The notes below the pieces were generated by a model. It was not told the origin of the DNA. It searched no databases and saw nothing but the letters and a program-made list of their open reading frames with translations. Positions 12,952 through 22,891 of a stretch of DNA of 64,000 bases are shown piece by piece; position 1 is the stretch's first letter, and each line of letters starts with the position of its first letter. This DNA comes from Closterium sp. Naga37s-1 (taxonomy: Eukaryota > Streptophyta > Zygnematophyceae > Desmidiales > Closteriaceae): positions 2,147,001-2,211,000 of the forward strand of contig CANJKZ010000108.1 in the NCBI GenBank assembly GCA_947471745.1. The letters are read 5' to 3'. The position numbers and the translations under genes are program-made.

Positions 12952-15015
12952 CTCGTTCCATCCCTCCAAATCCTTCCTCTCCGAATCCAGGATCAATGCT
13001 AGCCTCCTCCTCTTCCTCCGCCTCGTTATCTTCATCCCCTTCACCCTCACCCTCACCCACTTCCTCATCCTCCTCATCCTCTTCCTCCTCTTCCTCCTCT
13101 TGCCCTTCTATTCCCTCTTCTGCCCCAATCTCCACATTCCCCATATCCCCAAACTCCAATTCCAACCCTGTCACCTCCTCCCGTTTTTCCTCCTCATCCT
13201 CCTCCCTCCCCTCCTCCTCCTCCTCCAATTCCTCTTCCTCCTCGCCCTCCTCGTCTTCCTCTTCCCCTTCTCCCTCGTCCACCTCTTCCTCTTCCTCCTC
13301 CTGCTCCGCACCCCCCTCGATTGCAGCCTCTCCCCCTCCAACTGCACCCATGTTCCCATCCTCAAACCCCCCTTTCCCTGCGCCCTGTCCCGCTGCCTCC
13401 TCCGCTTCCTCCTCCCTCTCCTCCTCCTCCCCCTCCATCTCCTCCTCCTCCAGGTCATAATCCTCCTCCTCCCCTGCATCACCAGCACCAACCCCTTCCA
13501 GCCCAGCAGCATACTCAAACCCACTTCCACCAGCATCGCCGCCACCACCTGCATTCCCACCAGCAGCACCAGCCGCACCAGCAGCAGCCGCGGCACCGCT
13601 GCTGCCAGCGCCAGCATCGTCCTCCTCAAACACCTCGTCTATATCCTCGTAGTCCTCTGCGTCATCAGCTTTCCGGTCATAGTCTGATCATCAGGGCAGG
13701 GACAATGGGGCGTGCACACAATAAGGACACCAATCAGCTTTGCAGTCCTGCAATCCCCCATCGTCCTCCTCAAACGCCTCGTCTGTATCCTCATAGTCCT
13801 CTGCATCGTCAGCTTTCCGGTCGTAGTCTGCTCGTTAAGGCAGGGTCGAGGGGACACACAAGCAATTTTCTTATCAGATCAACAATCGAAACCCATGCAA
13901 CTCCTCCTTTCCGGTTATAATCTGCGCGTCACCACAGCGACAAGGAGGCGCGCGCGAACAGTAAATACACAAATCAGGTTTGCATTCCTGCGATCTCCCA
14001 TCGCTTCCCGCATTGTCTGCTTTCCCGATCATAGCCTGCTCGTTCGGCAGCGGCAACGGGGAATAGTCTGAGAATCAATGTCTCAGAGAACAGACTCACC
14101 GTCATCATCATCATCACCAGCTTGCCCGGCCCCTGACCTCGCCTCAAACTGTCAGGAAGGATTCAATTCAAAGCACAGGAAAATGGCAAGGAAGCATCAA
14201 GGGAGGCCCGCAGACGCCGAGCAGGCTGAGCGGTGTAAGATGCCACGTTTTCTGAATAAAAAACTGGAAGATAGTAAGCAAATTCACATATTTGCATCCC
14301 ATCCCAACAGCACTTCCATGTCGGTCAAGGCTGGGCAGAGCTGGGAGCTTAGGGTTCTCATTAGGTCAAGTACTGGGTCAATTCGAAAAAAAATCACCTA
14401 AAGAAGAAAAGTAACGAATTATTCATCACTCAACAATACCTCCATGTCAGCCAAGGCTGGGCCGAGCTGGTCCGCCAATCCAGCTAAGTGGTCCCTCGCC
14501 TCCTGCGGCATAAGACAACGAACATCGTGTAAGAGACGGTTCAGGAGGGGTAACACAATGAACCAGAGTGTAAGAGTCAGATCAGGAGGACGGTAAAGAC
14601 AAACACTGTCAGGAACCAGGACAAGACCGGTCCGACTCTGCTAATATGCAACACAGCCTTAACCAGCAACCATTCCTGTCAGAACGCGAAGAACCTGACT
14701 TCCATGTTCTTAGCGCAGTCATGTTACAGTTTATGCTGAGAAATTAGTGGCAAACAGCCCTAAACTTTCACGAAATGTTGATGGTATTTGAAGGATACTA
14801 GAACCGAAACCGGGTACTCTAATACCGACCTCATCCATGTACTCCTCCTCCAGCGAGCCCTCGTCGTTCACGTTCCCAAGCATAAACGCCAGCATGTTCG
14901 GCACACCCCTCTCCTCGTCATCGTCCTCGTCGTATTCCTCCTCCTCCTCCTCTTCGTCCACATGCTCGTCGTCATCGTTACCCTCGTACCCGTTATTGTG
15001 GCTAGAGTAATCCAT
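1..15015 (-). CDS. TAF1: TAF1, largest subunit of TFIID (N-terminal part; gene continues past the left edge)
   Basis: Scaffold subunit of nuclear TFIID. Exons inferred in order: 15015-14830, 14502-14440, 14148-14100, 13683-12544, 12275-10695, 10160-2774, 1428-1220 and 407-167; all GT-AG with matching phases, about 3,618 codons so far. Recognised stretches: MLAFMLGNVNDEGSLEEEYM near the start, DHLAGLADQLGPAL, DYDRKADDAEDYEDIDE, LPVLFKEGGKDVLRFSDIFG, WEDQIVW, IIFDLSDRRMTFQLV, KVYHSLPAIRLQTMKPRLS, DLSRFHRPQALWF, then the plant-type ubiquitin-like segment (KAVKLHVGAGEM, SEAVRFFSNGHEVTADKPLG) and RPPGAFRKKADLSVKDGHV. The C-terminal zinc knuckle and bromodomain lie outside the window. The start is the first ATG before the conserved N-terminus. 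Plant TAF1 is normally below 2,000 residues; this one is inflated by Glu/Gly/Lys-rich tracts. Five of the eight exons have clear extra partial copies of exon segments, and the start of exon 4 has further ones. Confidence 0.93.
893..916. repeat. TTTTGAG palindrome at an exon-copy boundary
   Basis: Near-palindrome with left arm GACTTTTGAG, centre TTGA and right arm CTCTAAAGTT. The partial exon-8 copy resumes its homology (GTTGTTGGAGAAG) at the right end of the palindrome, so the duplication joint and the palindrome coincide. Confidence 0.75.
1090..1990 (-). repeat. Tandem copies of TAF1 exon 7
   Basis: The full exon is 1220-1428. Copies of its 5' part lie at about 1927-1990, 1779-1838 (carrying a stop codon) and 1560-1684; a copy of its 3' half lies at 1090-1171. 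Each keeps a recognisable DLSRFHR..ALWFA or KAVKLHVGAGEM signature. A GAATTC core sits at 1529-1536, next to the 1560 copy boundary, and may be a decayed palindrome. Confidence 0.87.
2096..3000 (-). repeat. 337-bp triplicated end of TAF1 exon 6
   Basis: Three copies with an exact 337-bp period (2,096, 2,433 and 2,770) encode GWLPPEFLAEAAAWAVDFSR through KVYHSLPAIRLQTMKPRLS and end in GTAAGT or GTGAGT donors. The copy at 2774 is joined to the long exon. Two mini-copies of only the last codons (TMKPRLS) with their own GTGAGT donor lie at about 2,362-2,395 and 2,699-2,732. Divergence is low, so these are young. Confidence 0.9.
5050..10090 (-). other. Giant acidic low-complexity insertion inside TAF1 exon 6
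   Basis: About 1,680 codons between the conserved DDEVLLRS motif and the RPRGSVEHRLDGLF segment just before the DUF3591-like core. The sequence is almost entirely Glu, Gly, Lys, Arg, Asp and Val, starting with a near-pure poly-Glu run at about 9,890-10,040. No stop codon interrupts it. The same place in other plant TAF1 proteins holds only a few residues, from my knowledge of the family. Smaller acidic tracts of the same kind fill exons 4 and 5 (10,870-13,600). The coding strand is almost pure purine over much of this range. Confidence 0.8.
7983..8365 (-). repeat. 117-bp in-frame tandem repeat in TAF1 exon 6
   Basis: Three nearly identical 117-bp units plus a diverged fourth. Each encodes 39 residues built around EGLQGAGEGSLIAAGGAEAV and RKEEESQVVEGLDG. 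The period is a multiple of three, so frame is kept. Near-identity marks it as a recent expansion within the acidic insertion. Confidence 0.9.
10351..10858 (-). repeat. Tandem copies of TAF1 exon 5 end with a perfect palindrome at the joint
   Basis: The conserved segment (VLRFSDIFGIKGSFWSLVVQ) occurs in the complete exon (ending 10695) and again at about 10,462-10,625. A third, shorter copy of the exon end and following intron is at 10,351-10,412. The third copy and the second are separated exactly by the palindrome at 10,413-10,440. Confidence 0.88.
10413..10440. repeat. Perfect 28-bp palindrome at a duplication joint
   Basis: Half-site GTGACTTTTGAGTC followed by its exact reverse complement, centred on GTCGAC. 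On its left the sequence is one copy of a roughly 57-bp unit (AAGCCAGCAGGCAG ... GAGGCAGCA), on its right the next copy begins immediately. It is the longest perfect member of the family found here. Confidence 0.93.
13611..14045 (-). repeat. Four copies of the start of TAF1 exon 4
   Basis: The functional exon start is at 13683 (DYDRKADDAEDYEDIDE). Copies at about 13,757-13,839 (same motif, full splice acceptor), 13,903-13,930 and 14,003-14,045 (short, diverged) lie in the intron upstream. All retain the CAG acceptor followed by TATGA-like coding sequence. Confidence 0.82.
14310..14502 (-). repeat. Copy of TAF1 exon 2 in the following intron
   Basis: The true exon is 14440-14502 (EARDHLAGLADQLGPALADME). 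A diverged copy of its last 13 codons or so is at about 14,310-14,352. Confidence 0.7.
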
Positions 15016-15527
15016 GAAAGCGACGCCTAAAGAAGAGAGAGAGAAAAAATGAAGGTTACGTGGGTGCTAGCTCGCGACGAAGCTGGTCAGTAATAAAAAC
15101 GGTGGTTCAGTGAGCTTCTTGACGAGTACGAGAAGTTGTAAATCCAAAAAATACGGAGCGACTACGAGATATGAATGCTACTCGCAGCAATCCACCGCGT
15201 AAAGCAATATCCACTAATCGAACGAAATCGCTTTATCCAGAACCTTGTTAGGTCCAATTCTTGAAACAACTGAGCCGTTTGCCGTAACTTTCACGTAATC
15301 GCAAGAGAAATCGCTATCGCAAATTTGCAGATAAACTGAGAAGAAATTCTCCCTGACTGACTTGGTGACCTAGTCCTCTTCGTCGACCAGACTACATTAT
15401 ATACCTAGCAAGGCGTCCATCAGGAGGCACTTTTGCTCGTTCCAGTCCAGGCAGTATCAAGGTGGGACGAGCCGCGCATGGTCTTTTGGGGGCTGGGGTC
15501 CGTTTTGCACCAGACCACATTGAAATT

Positions 15528-15595
15528 GCCGAGATGTCCGAGTTGGTGAAATTTGTTTCAGGATGGACAGAGGTCGCGGGTTCGATCCTGGATGA
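15528..15595 (+). tRNA. tRNA-like sequence (pol III A and B boxes), probably a pseudogene or SINE head
   Basis: GCCGAGATGTCCGAGTTGGT matches the 5' end and A box of tRNA-Leu/Ser genes, and GGGTTCGATCC at 15,578-15,588 matches the B box. The anticodon arm is missing or shortened and no 3' acceptor strand pairs with the 5' end. A working tRNA is therefore unlikely; a tRNA relic or the head of a short interspersed element fits better. No other copy was noticed in the window. Confidence 0.4.
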
Positions 15596-16736
15596 GAGTG
15601 TTCACCTGCATAGCCGTAAATTCGGTTCCGTAGATCAGCAAAATGTGTAACAGGCTTGACAGGCGAAGTGTTATGCGAAACTACGCTGCCAGTTCGTTAA
15701 CGCTTGCCACGTTGCGCATTGCGATTGATTGGAACTGTCCCACTGTCAGAAGAATTTCTGACTTTCAGGGCCAAACCAAACCAGTACCTTGGTTGAAGCT
15801 GCGGTCTACATACCTCAAGCGGGAGGCAAAGGTTTATCACTTGAGAACAAGGTAACACTGTCCCCAAAGTACCCCTTTGCGGAGAAGCGACCGTCGAGGC
15901 GGAAGGAGGGAGGGGGCTGGGGGTGACCAAACCAACAGCTGAAACAAAGTTCGCCAGATTATAACTTGACCTGCATGGTGGTTTGTAGACCAAAACTCTT
16001 CCCACCATGGTTCCCACAGCTCACTCGATATTCCCCAAGCGCTTCCCGTACCTAAACCTCGATCGTAATAGCGATTTAGGCCGCGTCGGCTGCACATTAC
16101 CAGCGCAGTCAAACACACCGTCGCGTTCTGCCCTGTACTCGTTGCCAGATATCGGAGCGCCGCCTCGCCTAACAGGATATGTTAGGAAAAGTCGTCGCCT
16201 CACCTCCTCGCCTAAGATATGTTCGCCTCGTCGCCGTAGATCAGCTGGTCTCGTCGCCGGATATCTACTCACCGTATCGCCGCGTTTTCCTCTTCTCTGA
16301 GCCGCGAGCTTTACCAGCGTCGTCTCGCTTTCCAAGTAGCGCTCTCACCAAGCTCATGTTCCTGCATTTCAGTGTTACGGTCCACTCCTCATAGTGCTTT
16401 AGCTCCAGCTTTCTACCACTGTGGTACAACTGACAGGCTAAATTGTAGTATTCTCCAGGCACGAGATAGGATTTAGTATAAGAGAATACGTAGCACAAAC
16501 TGAAGTCTGCAGCAAGGAGGTGCTAGCCGCGGACGGGAGTGAGTCGCGATATCGCGCGAGTGGCGGTGGGGTGTCTGCCGCGTTTACGTGCGGGGCGCGC
16601 GCTGGGAGCTGCCGCGATTACGTGAAGCGAGCGGCTGGTTATGAGCAGCGACGCGGTCTGGCGACGCGGACGGGAATGAGCACCGATGACGCGGAGGTGC
16701 GAGGGGGATGGGAGCGACAATTTGCGACGGGGTAAG
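15596..16736. other. Intergenic, no gene recognised
   Basis: Between the divergent TAF1 and GRF genes. Short open frames have no recognisable motif. Nothing else is supported. Confidence 0.4.
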
Positions 16737-16886
16737 GCGCGATATGCGAGCAGGCGCGGGGGGATAGCATTCGAGCAGTCGCGGGGGGGAATAGCATGCG
16801 AGCAGGCGCGGGGTGTTAGCATGCGAGCAGGCGCGGGGGGATAGCATGCGAGCAGGCGCGGGGGAATAGCCCCCCCCCCCCCCCCC
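16737..16886. repeat. 30-bp minisatellite followed by a 17-C homopolymer
   Basis: Four to five units built around GCATGCGAGCAGGCGCGGGG at 16,737-16,868, ending in an uninterrupted run of 17 C at 16,870-16,886. The homopolymer length may be unreliable. Confidence 0.85.
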
Positions 16887-17089
16887 TTCTCTTCAATCGT
16901 TACCCCCTTGCCTTTCGCGGCCCCATGCGCTTCCTCATTGCTTCCGTTTTACGATCCGTCATCCTGTCCATCATTTTTGCGCCTTGCCACCCGCCTTCAT
17001 TGAACACGTGCCTTGTCCTCACGCTCTCATTGCCTATGTGGGCAAGCCCCAGGTTTCCGCTTCCCTATCCCTATCCCTATGCCCCTCAG

Positions 17090-18055
17090 CAACTCCCGTT
17101 CTCTCCTCATGTGCCTGTTGTTGTCTCGCTGTTGGCTTACCCTTCGTTTCCCCCCTGCTTCCCCTTTGTTTCCTCCCTGCTTACCCTTTGTTTCCCCCCT
17201 GCTTACCCTTTGTTTCCCCCCTCTCGCTCTTCCCTCCCTGCTCTCTCTTCCCTCCCTGCTCGCTCTTCCCTCCCTGCTCGCTCTTCCCTCCCTGCTCTCT
17301 CTTCCCTCCCTGCTCCTCTTCCCTCCCTATTCTCTCTTCCCTCCCTTCTCTCTCTTCCCTCCCTGCTCCTCTTCCCTCCCTATTCTCTCTTCCCTCCCTG
17401 CTCTCTCTTCCCTCCCTGCTCCTCTTCCCTCCCTGTTCTCTCTTCCCTCCCCGTTCTCTCCTCATGTGCCTGTTGTTGTCTCGTTGTTGGCTTACCCTTC
17501 GTTTCCCCCCTGCTTCCCCTTTGTTTCCTCCCTGCTTACCCTTTGTTTCCCCCCTGCTTACCCTTTGTTTCCCCCCTCTCGCTCTTCCCTCCCTGCTCGC
17601 TCTTCCCTCCCTGCTCCTCTTCCCTCCCTGCTCTCTCTTCCCTCCCTGCTCTCTCTTCCCTCCCTGCTCTCTCTTCCCTCCCTGCTCTCTCTTCCCTCCC
17701 TGTTCTCTCTTCCCTCCCTCCTCCTCTTCCCTCCCTGCTCTCTCTTCCCTCCCTCCTCCTCTTCCCTCCCTGCTCTCTCTTCCCTCCCTGCTCTCTCTTC
17801 CCTCCCTGCTCTCTCTTCCCTCCCTGCTCTCTCTTCCCTCCCTATTCTCTCTTCCCTCCCTATTCTCTCTTCCCTCCCTGTTCTCTCTTCCCTCCCTGCT
17901 CGCTCTTCCCTCCCTGCTCTCTCTTCCCTCCCTGCTCCTCTTCCCTCCCTGCTCTCTCTTCCCTCCCTGCTCTCTCTTCCCTCCCTGCTCTCTCTTCCCT
18001 CCCTGCTCTCTCTTCCCTCCCTGCTCTCTCTTCCCTCCCTGTTCTCTCTTCCGTG
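17090..18055. repeat. 18-bp pyrimidine minisatellite within a larger duplication
   Basis: The bulk is a degenerate 18-bp unit (CTCTTCCCTCCCTGCTCT) repeated over 17,220-18,053, almost free of purines on the + strand. A longer segment beginning CGTTCTCTCCTCATGTGCC occurs at about 17,098 and again at 17,453, so the array itself was partly duplicated. Open frames across it are a by-product of a period divisible by three without stops. Such a polypyrimidine tract could form triplex DNA. Confidence 0.9.
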
Positions 18056-18779
18056 GTGCAGATTGTCAGGCATGAAGCAACCAAGCAGACAAGCTAGGTA
18101 GATTTAGGATAGTTTGATGTGGGCACTTGCCGTATCATAACATCGCGTAGCAAGTTACTTGCAAAATACCCTAATCAGTTTGAGGTTCTATATGTTCAAT
18201 AATGATAGCATTGGTCATGTGTGGGTATTTGTAATGGTCCCTCCTTTGCAACACTGGTGGGTGTGGAAATTTTTATATTATGTGGTAAATAACTTGAGGT
18301 ACAAGACAGCTTTGACCACTCTTATTATCGCCTCCGCTCACACGTTGGCTAATGTAGCTCCTGCTGAGTGGTGAGAGCCCATCTAGTGCTCATGCTGCCA
18401 ATGTTGCCCCAGCTGCAGCAGCAAGTCGGAGGCCCAAGAAGGAGGGAAAAAAGGGTGGATGAGTGGCGCGTGTGGTGGCAGGGCGAATGGAGAGTGCCAT
18501 AGAGCCCAGCATCCACTCGCCCTACGGCTCGTGTGGTAGCGTGGCGCCCATGTCCTCCCCTCCATGGCGCCCCGCTGCCCTGCTGCAGCCTGCACCCACA
18601 CTCAGCTGAGCACGCGGGGAAAAGTGGAGAGTGGCAGAGCAATGGCAGGGCATGAAAAACGCAACCGGAAAGGAATGGAAAGGAGAGTGAAGGAGTGGGG
18701 AGGAGAGGGGAAGGAGTGGGAAACGATGGCGGAAACTGGGATGAAGGGGGGGAAAGGAGTGGCCAATAAAGGGGAAAGA

Positions 18780-19180
18780 ATGGGAAAGGAGTGACTGGTA
18801 AAGGGGAAAGAAGGGGAAAGGAGTGACCAAGAAAGGGGGAAGAAGCGGAAAGGAGTGACCAATAAAGGGGAAAGAAGGGGAAAAGAGTGACCAATAAAGG
18901 GGAAAGAACGGAAAGGACAGGGGGGAGAGAGGAGGACAGGGGGGAGAGAGGAGGACGGAGGAGAGAGAGGAGAACAGGGGGGAGAGAGGAGGACAGGGGG
19001 GAGAGAGGAGGACGGAGGAGAGAGAGGAGAACAGGGGGGAGAGAGGAGGACAGGGGGGGAGAGGATGATAAGGGTGGGAGGAAGACAAGAGGAGGAGAGG
19101 ATGACAGGGGAGAGAGAGGAGGACAGGGGGGAGAGAGGATGAAGGGGGGGAGAGAGGATGAAGGGGGAAAGAGAGGATGA
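18780..19180. repeat. Purine-rich simple and tandem repeats
   Basis: Units such as GAGGACAGGGGGGAGAGA and AAAGGGGAAAGAA. The + strand is nearly all purine here, the opposite skew to the tract at 17.2-18.05 kb. Confidence 0.85.
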
Positions 19181-19787
19181 GGGAGGTGTGCAAGTCAGGT
19201 GTGCTAGGAATGGGCAGAGGAGAAGGGGATTGGAGGGATGAGGAGGAATGAGCGGGTTCGTGTGAGCACAGTTGAGTGCGAGATGCACTTCCCTCCCTAA
19301 ACCCGCACTCGCCGCGCCTCTGCCCCTCGCACCCTCGCTGCTGCCACGGGACTAATGCAGAGCAGACCCAATAACCACGCCCGCACTCACCACTACCGGA
19401 GGGCGGAGAGGAAGAGGTTCGGAGGGATGAGGAAAGGCGTTGGCGCGTGAATGGCCGCATCTCGTCAAACGTGCAGCTAGCGGTTCCGTGGCGATCTCGA
19501 GGCTGCAGACGCGGGTGGCGGAAGGGCGGAGGGGGAAAATCAAGAGAAAGTAGTGGGGAAATGGGGTAGGTAACGGTGAAATGAGGGGAAGGAGGGATGG
19601 AAATGAGGGCAGGGAAGGGAATGAGGGCAGGGATGGGGGAAATGGGGGAAAGGAGGGGGACACGTGAGGGAAAGAAGGGGTCGAGGGAAGGGAGGAGATA
19701 GAATGAGCTGAGAGAGGAGTTGGGGGGGATAGGAAGATGGGGGTGAGGGACGGGAGGAGTTAGGAAAAGGAGGAGGTGCGACCTGGG

Positions 19788-20313
19788 GGAACAGGGAGGT
19801 TCGTCCTGGGGGAAACGGAGGTGCGACCTGGGGGGAAACGGAGGTGCGACCTGGGGGGAAACGGAGGTGCGACCTGGGGGGAAACGGAGGTGCGACCTGG
19901 GGGGAAACGGAGGTGCGACCTGGGGGGAAACGGAGGTGCGACCTGGGGGGAAACGGAGGTGCGACCTGGGGGGAAACGGAGGTGCGACCTGGGGGGAAAC
20001 GGAGGTGCGACCTGGGGGGAAACGGAGGTGCGACCTGGGGGGAAACGGAGGTGCGACCTGGGGGGAAACGGAGGTGCGACCTGGGGGGAAACGGAGGTGC
20101 GACCTGGGGGGAAACGGAGGTGCGACCTGGGGGGAAACGGAGGTGCGACCTGGGGGGAAACGGAGGTGCGACCTGGGGGGAAACGGAGGTGCGACCTGGG
20201 GGGAAACCTGGGGGGAAACGGAGGCGCGACCTGGGGGGAAACGGAGGTGCGACCTGGGGGGAAACGGAGGTGCGACCTGGGGGGAAACGGAGGTGCGACC
20301 TGGGGGGAAAGGG
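19788..20313. repeat. 23-bp minisatellite
   Basis: About 22 near-identical copies of GGTGCGACCTGGGGGGAAAC plus GGA. Units are contiguous with no spacers, so it is not a CRISPR array. Several frames stay open because 23 is not a multiple of three and the unit lacks stops. Confidence 0.95.
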
Positions 20314-20574
20314 ACATGCGACCTCATGTGGCGAGGACGCTGTAAAAAAGGCGACGAGACAAGCAGGCGATGACGCTGCGCTGGGAATCCGCTAGGCGTC
20401 CTATGCTCACTCCGCCTCCCATATAGCTCCCTTGGGAGGATGCCCAATTATGGCTTTGACGTGCTATAACTACTGTCTAATAACGCGGCAGAGAAAACGG
20501 TGCGTGGTTCCGTCGTGTGACTACGGTTTTGCCACAGGAATGCCCGCTACCCTGTACTCTCCTAGCTAGGATCG

Positions 20575-20960
20575 CGGCTGCGAGTGTGGTGGCGTGGAAA
20601 AGGCGATACGCCACGCGCACATGAATCGCGACCGTGAGCGGGGTGGCCCGAAACAGGCGCTACGGGTGACGCTACTAGCGGGAATCGCGGCTCTTAGTGT
20701 GGTGGGGCGAAACAGACGCCGCGTGCGGGAATCGCGGCTTAGCGTGGTGGCGTGAAGAAGACGCTACGCTACGCGCACCTGGCCAGAATCGCGGCTGTGA
20801 GCGTGGTGGCGTGAAACAGACGTTACGCTATACGCTGCTAGCAGGAATCGTGGCTATCAGCGTGGCTGCGTGAAACAAACACTACACTACGCACTCCTCC
20901 CTCATTTCGAGACAATGGGCGCGGTGGCGTGCAGCATTCTGCTGCGCTGTCTGCTGCTAG
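20575..20960. repeat. Degenerate 60-70 bp repeat
   Basis: Six or seven diverged units with the pattern GAATCGCGGCTGTGAGCG, TGGTGGCGTGAAACAGACG and CTACGCTACGCGCAC. Older than the neighbouring 23-bp array. Possibly within the promoter or 5' untranslated region of the GRF gene. Confidence 0.75.
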
Positions 20961-21787
20961 CGGGATTTGCAGCCTAGAGCGGTATGGAGTAGATTGCACG
21001 TTTGGCAGTTATGCTCATCAGGGCATACATTTTCTACTCCGCTTGGTTATTTGTGTTGGGCGCAGGGTCTTCCGCATCTCCGCGGATTACTTCCCCCAGG
21101 CAAACCAACTCACGAAACTGATTGTCATCGCACTCGGTGTTTGAATTCCTCGCACAAGTGTTTGGGGAAGAAGCTCACTTCGCTCTCGAATCATCTTGCG
21201 CCAGAGGGTGTGCACTAAATTTACCCCCAGAAAATCGCTTTTAGAATGTAGACCGCAGCTTTGATTCAAAACCCTCGACGCAACATTGGCGCTCAAAAAT
21301 TGGCGAAACCCAAATCTGGTTCCGTCACAGCTTCGACAGGTGACAAAGAAGGTAGCCAAGTCCGGCAACGAACCTGTCACACAGGCTCGATCTCTGAAAA
21401 ACTCAAGGAACACTCCTGCTTGCATGCGTTGAGACAGTTTTCAAGTTCTCTCTCTGAACCGTCCGATCTTTCCCGCCTTTGCCATCGCTCTTGGATCTGG
21501 TTTTCCCGCTCCTCCTCTGTGTTATTCATCAGAGCATGCAATCCCTTAGTTCAGGAGGAATCAGGAACCATGGAAGCTACAGTGACGACTTTCTTCTGAA
21601 CTGCTAGCTTTCCTGATCTTGGTTGTGTGTCTGTCTGTGGTCCCTAAGTGACTCGTAGATCGTCATCACCAACTATGTCCACAGCTACTCACCGTCCTGA
21701 CACGGTCGTTATTTTTTGTTAGCTTCCGAAATATGTATCCGATCCGTCGAGCGTCCGATCTGCTTAGGCGTATGTTCACGCCATCTA

Positions 21788-22804
21788 ATGTCATTAGCCC
21801 CACAGGCTGAAACGACCAGGCACTCTGTGTCTCGTATGTCCTCATTGGATCGCTCGTCTGCTCACGGTGTACCTCGATATTACCGAGATTCGCCTGCTAA
21901 TGTGGAGGCCAGCCAAGGCTTCCGACCAAATCGGGTACCGGGTAGTCTCGCTGACTGTCTAACAATTCGACACGTATCGAGCGTCGACGAGAATAGCTAT
22001 ATCGCGTACAGCGACCTGAAGAGCGATCACCGCGCAACAGCTGACCTCGTGAAAGGGAAGCATACTCCTGACCAGAGCTCGCCGAATGCTCGTCGTCCGC
22101 TGGTAACAAATCTGACCAATCATCACTCGAGGCTCCATATGGTTGTGAACCAGCCTGCATCCTCGCAGGCTCAAGGGGGATCCGATACGCAGCAACGGAC
22201 TCCGGCCGCTGAAAGTCGCAACCACCGCGATACAACCGAAGCTTCTAGAACCGACCCTCAGAACCAGCGCCCGCATGACAGAAGCTCGTTCACGAACAGT
22301 CACAATGGGTCGATTCCTGTGGGAAATCGGACGGCTGAGGGAGAGAATCCGGCACAGGCGAATGGCGCGTGTCACGGGGTTACAAATTCTTCGCCATCGC
22401 TGCAGTCGACACAGCCGAATCCGACGGATCGTGTAGCGCAGCGTGAACCGAAATCTGGAGATCGGGAACAAAAAGAGCACACGGCTATAGTGATTCTCGG
22501 TGCTGCTAATAGTGCGGACAGGAAAGATCCGGTGAAGGTCACCTCAGCACAACAAAGGGAGGGAGATTCGGGACCTCGACTGGCCCAAAGTCAGGAGCCT
22601 GGAGCGGCTGCCGTTGGAATGTCTGCACTCCCTAGTTCACTCCGAGGAATGGCGCAGCAACAGGAGCATGCCAGAGTGCCAGAGAAGGCTTACCAGCAGC
22701 TGTTGCAGCAGCAGACAGCGCAGCAGCAGCAACCACAACAACCTCACCACCAGAAGCAGCAACAATTGCAGCAGCAGCAGCAGCAGCAACAGCAAAATCA
22801 GCAA

Positions 22805-22836
<32 letters not shown>

Positions 22837-22849
22837 ACAGCAACAGCAT

Positions 22850-22891
<42 letters not shown>

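Noticed and set aside
16925-18100. Three long overlapping open frames rich in Ser, Leu and Pro
   Set aside because: They result from an 18-bp repeat lacking stops; all three frames read the same type of peptide and no conserved sequence is present.
19788-20313. Regular short repeats resembling a CRISPR array
   Set aside because: Units are directly adjacent with no unique spacers, and the window is eukaryotic.
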